In this document: one piece after another, positions 39,094-47,338 of the stretch
Position numbering within the stretch: position 1 is the stretch's first letter
How the letters are laid out: each line of letters opens with the position of its first letter
Source: Polyangium fumosum
GTDB taxonomy: Bacteria; Myxococcota_A; Polyangia; Polyangiales; Polyangiaceae
Assembly (NCBI RefSeq): GCF_005144585.1
Contig: NZ_SSMQ01000005.1
Coordinates: 186,001-250,000 of the forward strand
Reading direction: 5' to 3'
DNA: 64,000 nucleotides
Notes under the pieces: model-generated
Seen by the model: only the letters and a program-made list of their open reading frames with translations
Databases searched by the model: none
What the model was told of the DNA's origin: nothing
Translations under genes and position numbers: made by a program

Positions 39094-41895
39094 ATGTCCA
39101 CGAAGCTCCCTCCGGGCGAACGGCATTCCCCTTCACAGGAGAGCGAGGCGCGCACCCCGATTTTGCGTCGCCGCGTCGGAGCGGCTCTCGGTTTTGCGGC
39201 CGCGCTCGCGACGCTCGCGGCGCCGGCAGCGGCCGAGGCCTCTTCTTTTGCGCTCTTCGAGAGTGGTCAGGTACGACCCCTCGCTCTTTCTCCGGATGGG
39301 AGCCGGCTCTATGCCGTCAACACCCCCGACAACCGCCTGGAGATTTTTCACGTCACGACCCTCGGCCTCATCCATCTCGGCTCCGTCACGGTGGGCCTCG
39401 AGCCCGTCGCGGTCGCGGCGCGGAACAATGACGAGGTGTGGGTCGTCAATCACCTCTCCGATAGCATCAGCGTCATCGACGTGAAGCCCGGCCTTGCGCC
39501 GCGCGTCGTACGTACGTTGCTCGTCGGCGACGAGCCGCGCGACATCGTCTTTGGCGGACCCGGCAAGAACCGCGCGTTCATCACGACGGCCCACCGTGGT
39601 CAGAACGTTCCTTTCGACCCCCAGCTCACGACCCCTGGCATCGGCCGGGCCGACGTATGGGTCTTCGACGCGGCGAACCTCGGCCCGAACACGCTCGGAG
39701 GCGCTCCGCTCAACATCCTCACGCTGTTCACGGACACGCCGCGCGCGCTCGCCGTGAGCCCTGACGGGTCGCGCGTGTATGCCGCCGGATTCCATACCGG
39801 CAATCGAACGACGTCCCTTCACCGGGACCTCGTGGCGCAGCTCGGCGGCCTGCCGGCGCCGAGGGTCGATTCGGACGGTGTGAAGCAGCCGCCCACCGCG
39901 CTCATCGTCAAATTCGACGGACAGCATTGGGTCGACTACGACGGGGACACCTGGGACGGGGTCGTCAACTTCACGCTCCCCGACAAGGATGTCTTCGTCA
40001 TCGACGCCGCGGCGAACCCGCCGGTAAAGCTCCCGGGCGCGTCGGGCGTGTATTCCGGCGTCGGCACGATCCTCTTCAACATGATCGTCAACCCGGCGAA
40101 CGGAAAGGTCTACGTCACGAATACCGAGGCGAACAACCTCCAGCGGTTCGAGGGCCCTGGGACGTTCGCCGGCTCGACCGTGCGCGGCCACCTCCACGAG
40201 TCCCGGATCTCGATCCTCAAAAATGGCACCGTGAGCTCGCGGCACCTCAACAAGCACATCGATTACAACGCCCCCGTCGCGCCGCTCCCGAACGCCACGA
40301 ACGCGAAGAGCCTCGCGACCCCGGTCGGAATGGCCATCACGCAAAACGGCCAAAAGCTCTACGTCGCGGCGCTCGGATCGAGCAAGATCGGCATCTTCGA
40401 CACGGCGCAGCTCGAAAACGACACCTTCGTCCCGAGCGCGTCGAACCACATCGTCCTCGACGACGGCGGCGAGCCCGTGGGACCCACGGGCCTCGTGCTC
40501 GACGAGGCCCGCAATCGCCTCTATGTGCTTACGCGCTTCGACAACAAGATCGCGGTCGTGAACCCCACGACGAAAGCCGTGCTCGCGCGCGTCCCGATGT
40601 ACAACCCCGAGCCCCCGAGCATCACCGAAGGCCGCCCGTACCTCTACGACGCCCGGTTCAGCTCCAGCAACGGCGAGTCGTCCTGCGCGAGCTGCCACGT
40701 CTTCGGCGACTTCGACAGCCTCGCCTGGGACCTCGGCAATCCGGACGAGACCACGATCCCCATGCCGGGGCCGGTCGCCCTCGCGTTGCCGGAGTTTTTC
40801 GAAACGTTCGACAACCTCGACGCCCTCAAGGGCCCCATGACCACGCAGAGCCTGCGCGGAATGGCGAACCACGGCCCGATGCACTGGCGCGGCGACCGCA
40901 CCATGGGCAACGCCGAGCCGAGCGCCCAGCCGAACGACGGCACCTTCGACGAGCGCGGGGCCTTCGCGACGTTCCAAGGCGGATTCGTCGGCCTGCTCGG
41001 GCGTACCCAGCCCATTCCGCCCGACGACATGGAGGCATTCACGGATTTCGTGCTCCAGATCATGTATCCGCCGAACCCGATCCGGCACCTCGACAACTCG
41101 CTCACGCCGGATCAACAAGCCGGACGCGACCATTTCTTCACGCCCGACGCCGCCATCCTGGCCTGCGAGGACTGCCACCGGCTCGCCCCCGACGCGAACG
41201 CCGCGTTCGGCGAGCCATTCCCGGGTTTCTTCGGCACGGACGGGCGGTACGTCCTCAACGAGGTCCCGCAGCCGATGAAGGTCCCGCACCTCAGGAACCT
41301 CTATCAAAAGGTCGGGATGTTCGGCATGCCCGCGGTGCCGTCGATTCTCCCGGGGCACAACGAGCTCACGGGCGATCAGGTCCGCGGGTTTGGCTTCCTC
41401 AACGACGGCGCCGAGGACACGATCTTCCGCTTCATGCACTCGCCCGGGTTCGACCTCCTGAGCGGCTTCAGCCCGAACGGGTTCGACGATCGTCCCGGCG
41501 GCGACGGCGATATCAAGCGCCGCCAGGTCGAGCAATTCCTCCTCGCGTTTGATTCCAACCTCGCGCCGATCGTCGGCCAGCAGGTCACGTGGACGAGCCA
41601 CAACGGCGCCGCGGCGAGCGGGCGCCTCGACCTCTTCCTCGCGCGGGCGGACGAGGGCGAGTGCGACGTCGTGGCGAAGATGCGATTCGGGCTCGAAGAA
41701 ATCGGCTTTTTGTACGTCGGCGCGAGCCAGTTCGTCTCGAGCCAGCCCTCGTTCGGCCCGCTCTCGCGGGCCATGCTCGTGCTCGTCGCGAACCTCCTCC
41801 ACACCGAGCTCACCTTCACCGCCGTCCCCCCTGGCTCCGGCGAACGAATCGGCATCGATCGCGACGACGACGGAATCTGCGACGGCTACGAGTGA
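39094..41895 (+). CDS. Secreted beta-propeller protein with dihaem cytochrome domain
   Basis: A 933-residue exported protein (signal with two Arg runs and AALGFAAALATLAAP). Residues about 50-510 form a YVTN/Lactonase-type beta-propeller (LALSPDGSRLYAVNTPDNRL, AVSPDGSRVYAAGFH, GMAITQNGQKLYVAALGSSK). Residues about 525-810 are a MauG-like cytochrome c region with two haem motifs, CASCH and CEDCH. The C-terminal region has additional beta structure and ends DRDDDGICDGYE. Such fusions occur on outer surfaces of myxobacteria; possible role in peroxide- or O2-dependent oxidation. A second protein of the same design lies on the other side of the hybrid kinase. Confidence 0.85.
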   Translation: MSTKLPPGERHSPSQESEARTPILRRRVGAALGFAAALATLAAPAAAEASSFALFESGQVRPLALSPDGSRLYAVNTPDNRLEIFHVTTLGLIHLGSVTVGLEPVAVAARNNDEVWVVNHLSDSISVIDVKPGLAPRVVRTLLVGDEPRDIVFGGPGKNRAFITTAHRGQNVPFDPQLTTPGIGRADVWVFDAANLGPNTLGGAPLNILTLFTDTPRALAVSPDGSRVYAAGFHTGNRTTSLHRDLVAQLGGLPAPRVDSDGVKQPPTALIVKFDGQHWVDYDGDTWDGVVNFTLPDKDVFVIDAAANPPVKLPGASGVYSGVGTILFNMIVNPANGKVYVTNTEANNLQRFEGPGTFAGSTVRGHLHESRISILKNGTVSSRHLNKHIDYNAPVAPLPNATNAKSLATPVGMAITQNGQKLYVAALGSSKIGIFDTAQLENDTFVPSASNHIVLDDGGEPVGPTGLVLDEARNRLYVLTRFDNKIAVVNPTTKAVLARVPMYNPEPPSITEGRPYLYDARFSSSNGESSCASCHVFGDFDSLAWDLGNPDETTIPMPGPVALALPEFFETFDNLDALKGPMTTQSLRGMANHGPMHWRGDRTMGNAEPSAQPNDGTFDERGAFATFQGGFVGLLGRTQPIPPDDMEAFTDFVLQIMYPPNPIRHLDNSLTPDQQAGRDHFFTPDAAILACEDCHRLAPDANAAFGEPFPGFFGTDGRYVLNEVPQPMKVPHLRNLYQKVGMFGMPAVPSILPGHNELTGDQVRGFGFLNDGAEDTIFRFMHSPGFDLLSGFSPNGFDDRPGGDGDIKRRQVEQFLLAFDSNLAPIVGQQVTWTSHNGAAASGRLDLFLARADEGECDVVAKMRFGLEEIGFLYVGASQFVSSQPSFGPLSRAMLVLVANLLHTELTFTAVPPGSGERIGIDRDDDGICDGYE

Positions 41896-42096
41896 ATGCA
41901 GCACCGCCGCGTGGGACCGTTGTAGCACAAACTACACCGAGCCAACCACGCGGCGTACCTCCCAGGATCCAGCGTCGACCCAATGACGAGGACACAGCGG
42001 CAGAAAAACGACACGACGAGAGCACAAAGCCTTGTTACAGACGGCGGCACCGGATAGCTTCGTGCTCTTGCGGGGGGACATGTCCAGGGAGCTGTC

Positions 42097-45000
42097 ATGT
42101 CCGCCGAGCCCATCCATCGCGCAGCCGATGACGTCCAGGGGGTCTCCTTCGAGGGTTTCACCGCGCTGACCCCCATCTACGAAGGGGCCGAGACGCTGGT
42201 GTTCCGCGGAGCGAGGATCGCCGACGGCGCCCGGGTCGTCCTCAAGCAGACGAAAAACGAATATCCCACCGTCCGAGAGGTCGGCCGCCTGCGGCGCGAG
42301 TTCACGATCCTGCGCGAGCTCGGCGTGGAGTGCGCGCCCGAGGCGCTCGCGCTCGAAGAGCACGGCCGCGGCGTCGTCCTGATCATGGCCGACATCGGCC
42401 ATCCGACCCTGCGCGAGATCCTGGAGAGCCGCAAGCTCGATATCGAGACCGCGCTCACGATCGCCCTTTCGATCACGAATGCGCTCGCCGCGGTCCACCG
42501 GAAGGGGATCCTCCACAAGGACTTGACCCCACGGAATGTCCTGATCGAGGCGTCGACCTGGACCGCGCACCTCATCGATTTCGGCATTTCCGCGCGCATC
42601 TCCCGCGAGCTCCACGCGCCCACGGGGCCGCGCTCGCTCGAAGGGACGCTGCTCTACATGGCCCCCGAGCAGACGGGGCGCATGAACCGGGCCGTCGATT
42701 CCAGGACCGACCTCTACTCGCTCGGCGTGATCCTCTACGAGATGCTGACGGGCTCGGTGCCATTCCCGCAGCGCGAGCTCGCGGAGATCGTCCAGAGCCA
42801 CCTCACGCGCCCCCCGGTGCCGCCGCACGAGGTCGTCCCCGCGGTGCCCCCGCCGCTCTCCGACCTCGTGATGACGCTGCTCGCAAAGACGCCGGAGGAG
42901 CGATACCAGAGCGACGCCGGGGTCCGGGCAGATCTCTCCGAATGCCTGCGGCAATGGAAAGCCTCCGGCACCATCACGCCCTTCCCGCTCCGGCAACACG
43001 ACAAGGCGCCCGAGCTCCGCCGCGCGCAGCGGCTCTACGGCCGCGACCATGACATCGAGGCGCTCCTCCAGGCCTTCGGCCGCGCCCGCGCGCGCGGCCC
43101 GGAGCTTTGCCTCGTCGCCGGCTACTCCGGCGTCGGCAAATCGGCGCTGGTCCACGAGATCCACAAGATCATCGCGCGGCACGGCGGCGGCTTTTTCGCC
43201 GCCGGCAAGTTCGACCAGATCTCGCGCGACGTCCCGCTCGCGCCCGTCGTACAGGCGCTCCGCGAGCTCGTGCAGCAAATCCTGACGGAGCCGCCGGAGA
43301 CGCTCGCGGCGTACAAAAACGACCTGCTCACCTCCCTCGGCGGCAATGGTGGGCTCCTCGTCGAGCTCGTCCCCGAACTCGAGCTCGTCCTCGGGCCGCA
43401 GCCCAAGGTCTCCGACCTGCCGCCCGATCAAGCGAAAAACCGCTTCGAGCTCACGCTCCAGAACTTCCTGCACGTGTTCGCGAGCGAGGCGCACCCCCTC
43501 GTGATCTTCCTCGACGATCTCCAGTGGATGGATCCCGCCTCGCAGCGGCTCCTGCACCTGCTCCTCACGGACGCGTTCAGCCGTCATTTGCTCATCATCG
43601 GCGCGTATCGCGACAACGAGGTTTCTCCCGGCCACCCGCTCTCGACCCTGCTCGACGAACTCGCGAGCTCGGGATTTTCGCCGGCGAGGATCCACCTCGC
43701 GCCCCTCGATCGCGACATGGTCGGGAGCCTCGTCGCCGACACGCTGACGAGCAAGCCCGAGGAGGTCCAGACGCTCGCGGACCTCGTCTACGAGAAAACG
43801 CAGGGCAACCCGTTCTTCGCGCACCAGTTCATGGTCGCCTTGTACGAGCGGGGCCTGCTCCGCTTCGATCCGGAGGGCGGCGCGTGGCAATGGGACGACA
43901 CGGCCATCCGCGCCGCGAACGTGACCGACAACGTGGTCGACCTGATGGTCGGCGTCCTCCGCCGCCTCTCGTCGGAGACGCAGCACGTGCTCGAGCGCGC
44001 GGCGTGCATCGGCCATTCCTTCGATTTTGGCTCGCTCGCGACGATCGCCGAAAAGCCGGCGACCGAGGTCTCCGCCGCGCTGTGGGAGGCGCTCCGCGCG
44101 GGGCTCGTCGTGTCGCTCGACGGTGATTACAGGTATCTCGAAGCCGGGCTCGGGGGCGGCGCGCGAGAGCTCGCGGCGTCGCTCTTCAACGTCCGGTACC
44201 AGTTCGTCCACGACCGCGTCCTCTCGGCCGCCTACACGCTCGTCGAGCCGGAGCAACGAAAGCAGCTCCACCTCTCCATTGGCCGCCTGCTCCGGAAGCG
44301 CTCGGGCGAGCGGCCGCGCGACGACGAGCTGCTCGACCTCGTCCACCATTTGAACCTCGGCGCCGCGGCCATCACCGATCGGGCCGAGCGGCTCGACCTC
44401 GCGGAGATCAACCTCCGCGCCGGACAAAGGGCGAAAGCCGCGACGGCCTATCACGCGGGGGCCATTTACACGCGCGCGGGCATCGACTTGCTCGACGTGA
44501 CCGACTGGGACGAGCATGACGACCTCTGCTTCTCGCTCTACATCGAAGGCGGCCAGAATGCGTACCTGAGCGGCGACGCCGCGGGGGCCGAGGCGCTCTT
44601 CCTCGAACTCTTGCGCCGCGCGAAGACGGACGTCGAGCGGGCGACGGTCCAGAGGCAACGCATCTACAACAACGTCTCGCACGGGCGCTTCGTCGAGGCG
44701 GTGCAGACAGGAAGCGAGACACTCGCGTTCCTCGGGCATCCCTTGTCGATGGAGGAACTCGGTTCGCCCGCGGTGATGATGTCGGAGCTCGAACAGCTCA
44801 CCACGAACCTGCGCGGGCGCCGCATCCTCGACCTCGCCGATGCGCCGGAGGCTTCGGATCCAGTGGTCCGATCGGTCCTCTCGATCCTCGACGCCATCTC
44901 GGACAGCGCCCACCACCTCAACCCCATTGTGTTCTCCGTCATCAACTTCCGGGCCGTGAACGTGGGCCTCGTGCATGGCCACACCGAGCTGTGCCCGTTC

Positions 45001-47265
45001 CCCTATGCGTGCGTCGGCTACGTGCTCGCGGGGATGTTCGGCCGCGTGAACGAGGGGATGGAGTTCTGCAAGCTCGCCGAGGACATCAACAAGAAATGCC
45101 CGAGCGCGATGCAGCTCTCGCGGCTCCACATCCCCTGGGGGAGCTGCGCCCACATGCAGCACCCGATGCGAAAGGCCAACGAGAACTGGGCCGTCGCGCG
45201 GCAGAAGGGCCTGGAGACCGGCGAATACTACATGATCGGCACCGCGTGTTTCCTCGAGACGATGGGGAACGTATTCGCGGGCAATCTCATCGAAGAGCTC
45301 GTCGAGGAAGCCGAGAAGCACCTCGCCATCGTCCGACGCACGCGCATGCCGGCGAACCTGGCCACCATGACGGTCGTCAGGCAGACCGTCGCGTGCCTCG
45401 CGGGCAAGACGCGGGATCGGACGTCGCTCGACGACGAGACGTTCCACGAAAAAGAGTTCGTCTCACGCCTCGATGACGAGCATTTCGGCAACGCAAAGAT
45501 CCACCACGCGATCCTGAAGACGCTCGTCTGCCTGATCCACGGCCAGTACGAGGATGCCTGGACGTGGTCCGAGGCCGCCGAGCGTAGCCTCGGGTTTGCC
45601 GGCGGAAACCTCGCCTCGAAGGTCCACCCCTGCCTCCGCGCCCTCGTGCTCCTCGGCCTGCCTCGCGCCGAGGCGCACGAGGAGGCCGAACGACGGGCGG
45701 AGATCCTGCACAAATGCCGCGCGGAGATCACGCAGCTCGCCGCCTGGTCCCCGAAGAGCTTCGCGCACCTCGAAGCCCTCGTGAACGCCGAGGCCGCGCG
45801 CACGGAAGGGGACCTGGAGGGCGCGATCCGCCTCTACGAACGGGCGATCACGCTCTGCCAGGAGAACAAGGCCCCGCATTTCGAGGCGCTGGCCGGCGAG
45901 CTCTGCGCCAAGTTCTACCTCAGCATCGGCGCGCCGACCGCGGGCGGCGGCTACATGAAAAACGCTTACCGTGCCTACGCGCACTGGGGCGCGGCGCCGA
46001 AGGTCGCGGCGCTGGAGAACGAGGCCACGCACATCTGGCCTTCGCTCCGCGAGGTCTCGCGCACACGCGGGTCTTCCACGACGGCCAGTTCGAGCGCATC
46101 GCTCGCGACCCGAACCCTCCTCGGACAAACCAGCCTCGGCAGCCTCCGCGACGCCGCGCTCGTCGTCCGGGCCGCCCAGGAGATCGCGAGCGAGATCGAC
46201 CTGCCCAAGGTCGTCGATCGGCTCGCGAAGCTCGTGCTGGACAACGCGGGCGCCGACCAAGGCTTGCTCATCCTCGCGCGGGACGGAGAGCTCCTCGTCG
46301 AAGCGACGTTCCGGCCGGCCGGCAGCACGCTCGACGTGGGGCACGGCCAGCCGCTCGAAGACGTGCAGGCGTGCGCGAAGAGCGTCATCCACTACGTCAC
46401 GCGCACGCTCGAACCGGTGGTCCTCGACAACCCGCGCAAGGCCTCGCGGTTCTCGGACGACCCGTACATCCAGACGCTCGCCCCGAAATCGATCCTCTGC
46501 CTCCCGCTCCTCCACCAGGGCCGGCTGAGCGGCGCGCTCTACCTCGAAAACCGCATGACGGCCGGCGTCTTCGACGTCGCGCGAGTCGAGCTGCTCGCGC
46601 TCCTCTCCTCCCAGGCGGCCATCGCGATCGAGATCGCGCGCCTCATCGAGAACGCGCACGTCGCGAACGAGCAGGTCAAACGCGCGAACGAGCGGCTGGA
46701 GATGGAGGTCGCGCACCGGACGGAGGAGCTGCGCCGGGTCAACGACAGCCTCTTCGACATGAACCAGGCGCTCGAAATGGAACTCGGCCAGCGCCGTGAG
46801 ATCGAGCAGGAGCGCGCGGCGCTGCACGAGCAGGTCATCGCGGGGCAACGCCAACGCCTGGCGGAGCTCTCGACGCCGCTCTTGCCGATCACGAAGGACA
46901 TCGTGGTGATGCCGCTCATCGGCACGATGGATACCGAGCGCGTCGAGCAGGTGCTCAGCGTGGCGCTCGACGGCGCCCAGCGCCTCGGGGCCCGGGTCGT
47001 GATCCTCGACGTCACGGGCGTGAAGCACGTCGACACGCAGGTCGCGGGCATGCTGGTGAACGTGGCCGCCGCGCTCCGCCTGCTCGGCTCCGAGACGGTG
47101 CTCACGGGCATCGCGCCGCGGATCGCGCAGACGCTCATCGCGCTCGACGTCGATCTGAAATCGTTCGTCACGATGGGCACGCTCCAGAGCGGCATGGAAT
47201 ACGCGCTCCGGCGCTGCCGTCACGTCGACCTCGCGCCCGCTCGTCGAGGCGGCCCGCACCGCTGA
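42097..47265 (+). CDS. Giant hybrid regulator: Ser/Thr kinase, AAA-type ATPase, GAF, STAS
   Basis: A 1722-residue protein. The kinase domain (about 20-285) has HKDLTPRN as catalytic loop, DFGIS and MAPEQ. Around residues 305-640 lies a ThrB-like ATPase with Walker A GYSGVGKS (about 342-349) and LVIFLDDLQWMD. A long helical/TPR-type region (about 700-1250) contains IYNNVSHGRFVEAVQTGSET. GAF covers about 1350-1510 (SILCLPLLHQGRLSGALYLE), then a coiled coil (about 1540-1590) and a C-terminal RsbR-like STAS domain (about 1600-1715). This is the myxobacterial class of hybrid kinase usually ending in a histidine kinase, but here the transmitter is replaced by STAS. That end implies output by partner switching. 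Confidence 0.92.
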   Translation: MSAEPIHRAADDVQGVSFEGFTALTPIYEGAETLVFRGARIADGARVVLKQTKNEYPTVREVGRLRREFTILRELGVECAPEALALEEHGRGVVLIMADIGHPTLREILESRKLDIETALTIALSITNALAAVHRKGILHKDLTPRNVLIEASTWTAHLIDFGISARISRELHAPTGPRSLEGTLLYMAPEQTGRMNRAVDSRTDLYSLGVILYEMLTGSVPFPQRELAEIVQSHLTRPPVPPHEVVPAVPPPLSDLVMTLLAKTPEERYQSDAGVRADLSECLRQWKASGTITPFPLRQHDKAPELRRAQRLYGRDHDIEALLQAFGRARARGPELCLVAGYSGVGKSALVHEIHKIIARHGGGFFAAGKFDQISRDVPLAPVVQALRELVQQILTEPPETLAAYKNDLLTSLGGNGGLLVELVPELELVLGPQPKVSDLPPDQAKNRFELTLQNFLHVFASEAHPLVIFLDDLQWMDPASQRLLHLLLTDAFSRHLLIIGAYRDNEVSPGHPLSTLLDELASSGFSPARIHLAPLDRDMVGSLVADTLTSKPEEVQTLADLVYEKTQGNPFFAHQFMVALYERGLLRFDPEGGAWQWDDTAIRAANVTDNVVDLMVGVLRRLSSETQHVLERAACIGHSFDFGSLATIAEKPATEVSAALWEALRAGLVVSLDGDYRYLEAGLGGGARELAASLFNVRYQFVHDRVLSAAYTLVEPEQRKQLHLSIGRLLRKRSGERPRDDELLDLVHHLNLGAAAITDRAERLDLAEINLRAGQRAKAATAYHAGAIYTRAGIDLLDVTDWDEHDDLCFSLYIEGGQNAYLSGDAAGAEALFLELLRRAKTDVERATVQRQRIYNNVSHGRFVEAVQTGSETLAFLGHPLSMEELGSPAVMMSELEQLTTNLRGRRILDLADAPEASDPVVRSVLSILDAISDSAHHLNPIVFSVINFRAVNVGLVHGHTELCPFPYACVGYVLAGMFGRVNEGMEFCKLAEDINKKCPSAMQLSRLHIPWGSCAHMQHPMRKANENWAVARQKGLETGEYYMIGTACFLETMGNVFAGNLIEELVEEAEKHLAIVRRTRMPANLATMTVVRQTVACLAGKTRDRTSLDDETFHEKEFVSRLDDEHFGNAKIHHAILKTLVCLIHGQYEDAWTWSEAAERSLGFAGGNLASKVHPCLRALVLLGLPRAEAHEEAERRAEILHKCRAEITQLAAWSPKSFAHLEALVNAEAARTEGDLEGAIRLYERAITLCQENKAPHFEALAGELCAKFYLSIGAPTAGGGYMKNAYRAYAHWGAAPKVAALENEATHIWPSLREVSRTRGSSTTASSSASLATRTLLGQTSLGSLRDAALVVRAAQEIASEIDLPKVVDRLAKLVLDNAGADQGLLILARDGELLVEATFRPAGSTLDVGHGQPLEDVQACAKSVIHYVTRTLEPVVLDNPRKASRFSDDPYIQTLAPKSILCLPLLHQGRLSGALYLENRMTAGVFDVARVELLALLSSQAAIAIEIARLIENAHVANEQVKRANERLEMEVAHRTEELRRVNDSLFDMNQALEMELGQRREIEQERAALHEQVIAGQRQRLAELSTPLLPITKDIVVMPLIGTMDTERVEQVLSVALDGAQRLGARVVILDVTGVKHVDTQVAGMLVNVAAALRLLGSETVLTGIAPRIAQTLIALDVDLKSFVTMGTLQSGMEYALRRCRHVDLAPARRGGPHR

Positions 47266-47276
47266 AACAAGGGCCA

Positions 47277-47309
47277 CCGCCCGCCCCGACGTTCGCGCGG
47301 GGCGGGCGG
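47277..47309. terminator. Bidirectional GC-rich hairpin terminator
   Basis: CCGCCCGCCCCG (47277-47288) and CGGGGCGGGCGG (47298-47309) form a perfect 12-bp stem with a 9-nt loop, placed 12 nt after the stop of the hybrid kinase and 30 nt before the end of the convergent cytochrome gene. It lacks a long T tract (CTCCTT follows) but the stem is very stable and serves both strands. Confidence 0.6.
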
Positions 47310-47338
47310 CTCCTTAGCTGACGAGCGGAATCCGACCT

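Noticed and set aside
39133-41928. A 931-residue minus-strand open frame opposite the propeller-cytochrome
   Set aside because: Antisense shadow of a protein with clear haem motifs and signal peptide.
41932-45447. A 1171-residue open frame on the minus strand opposite the hybrid kinase
   Set aside because: High-GC sequence leaves long antisense frames; its composition is repetitive Arg/Glu/Val/Leu without domains, while the plus strand gives recognisable kinase, ATPase, GAF and STAS domains.
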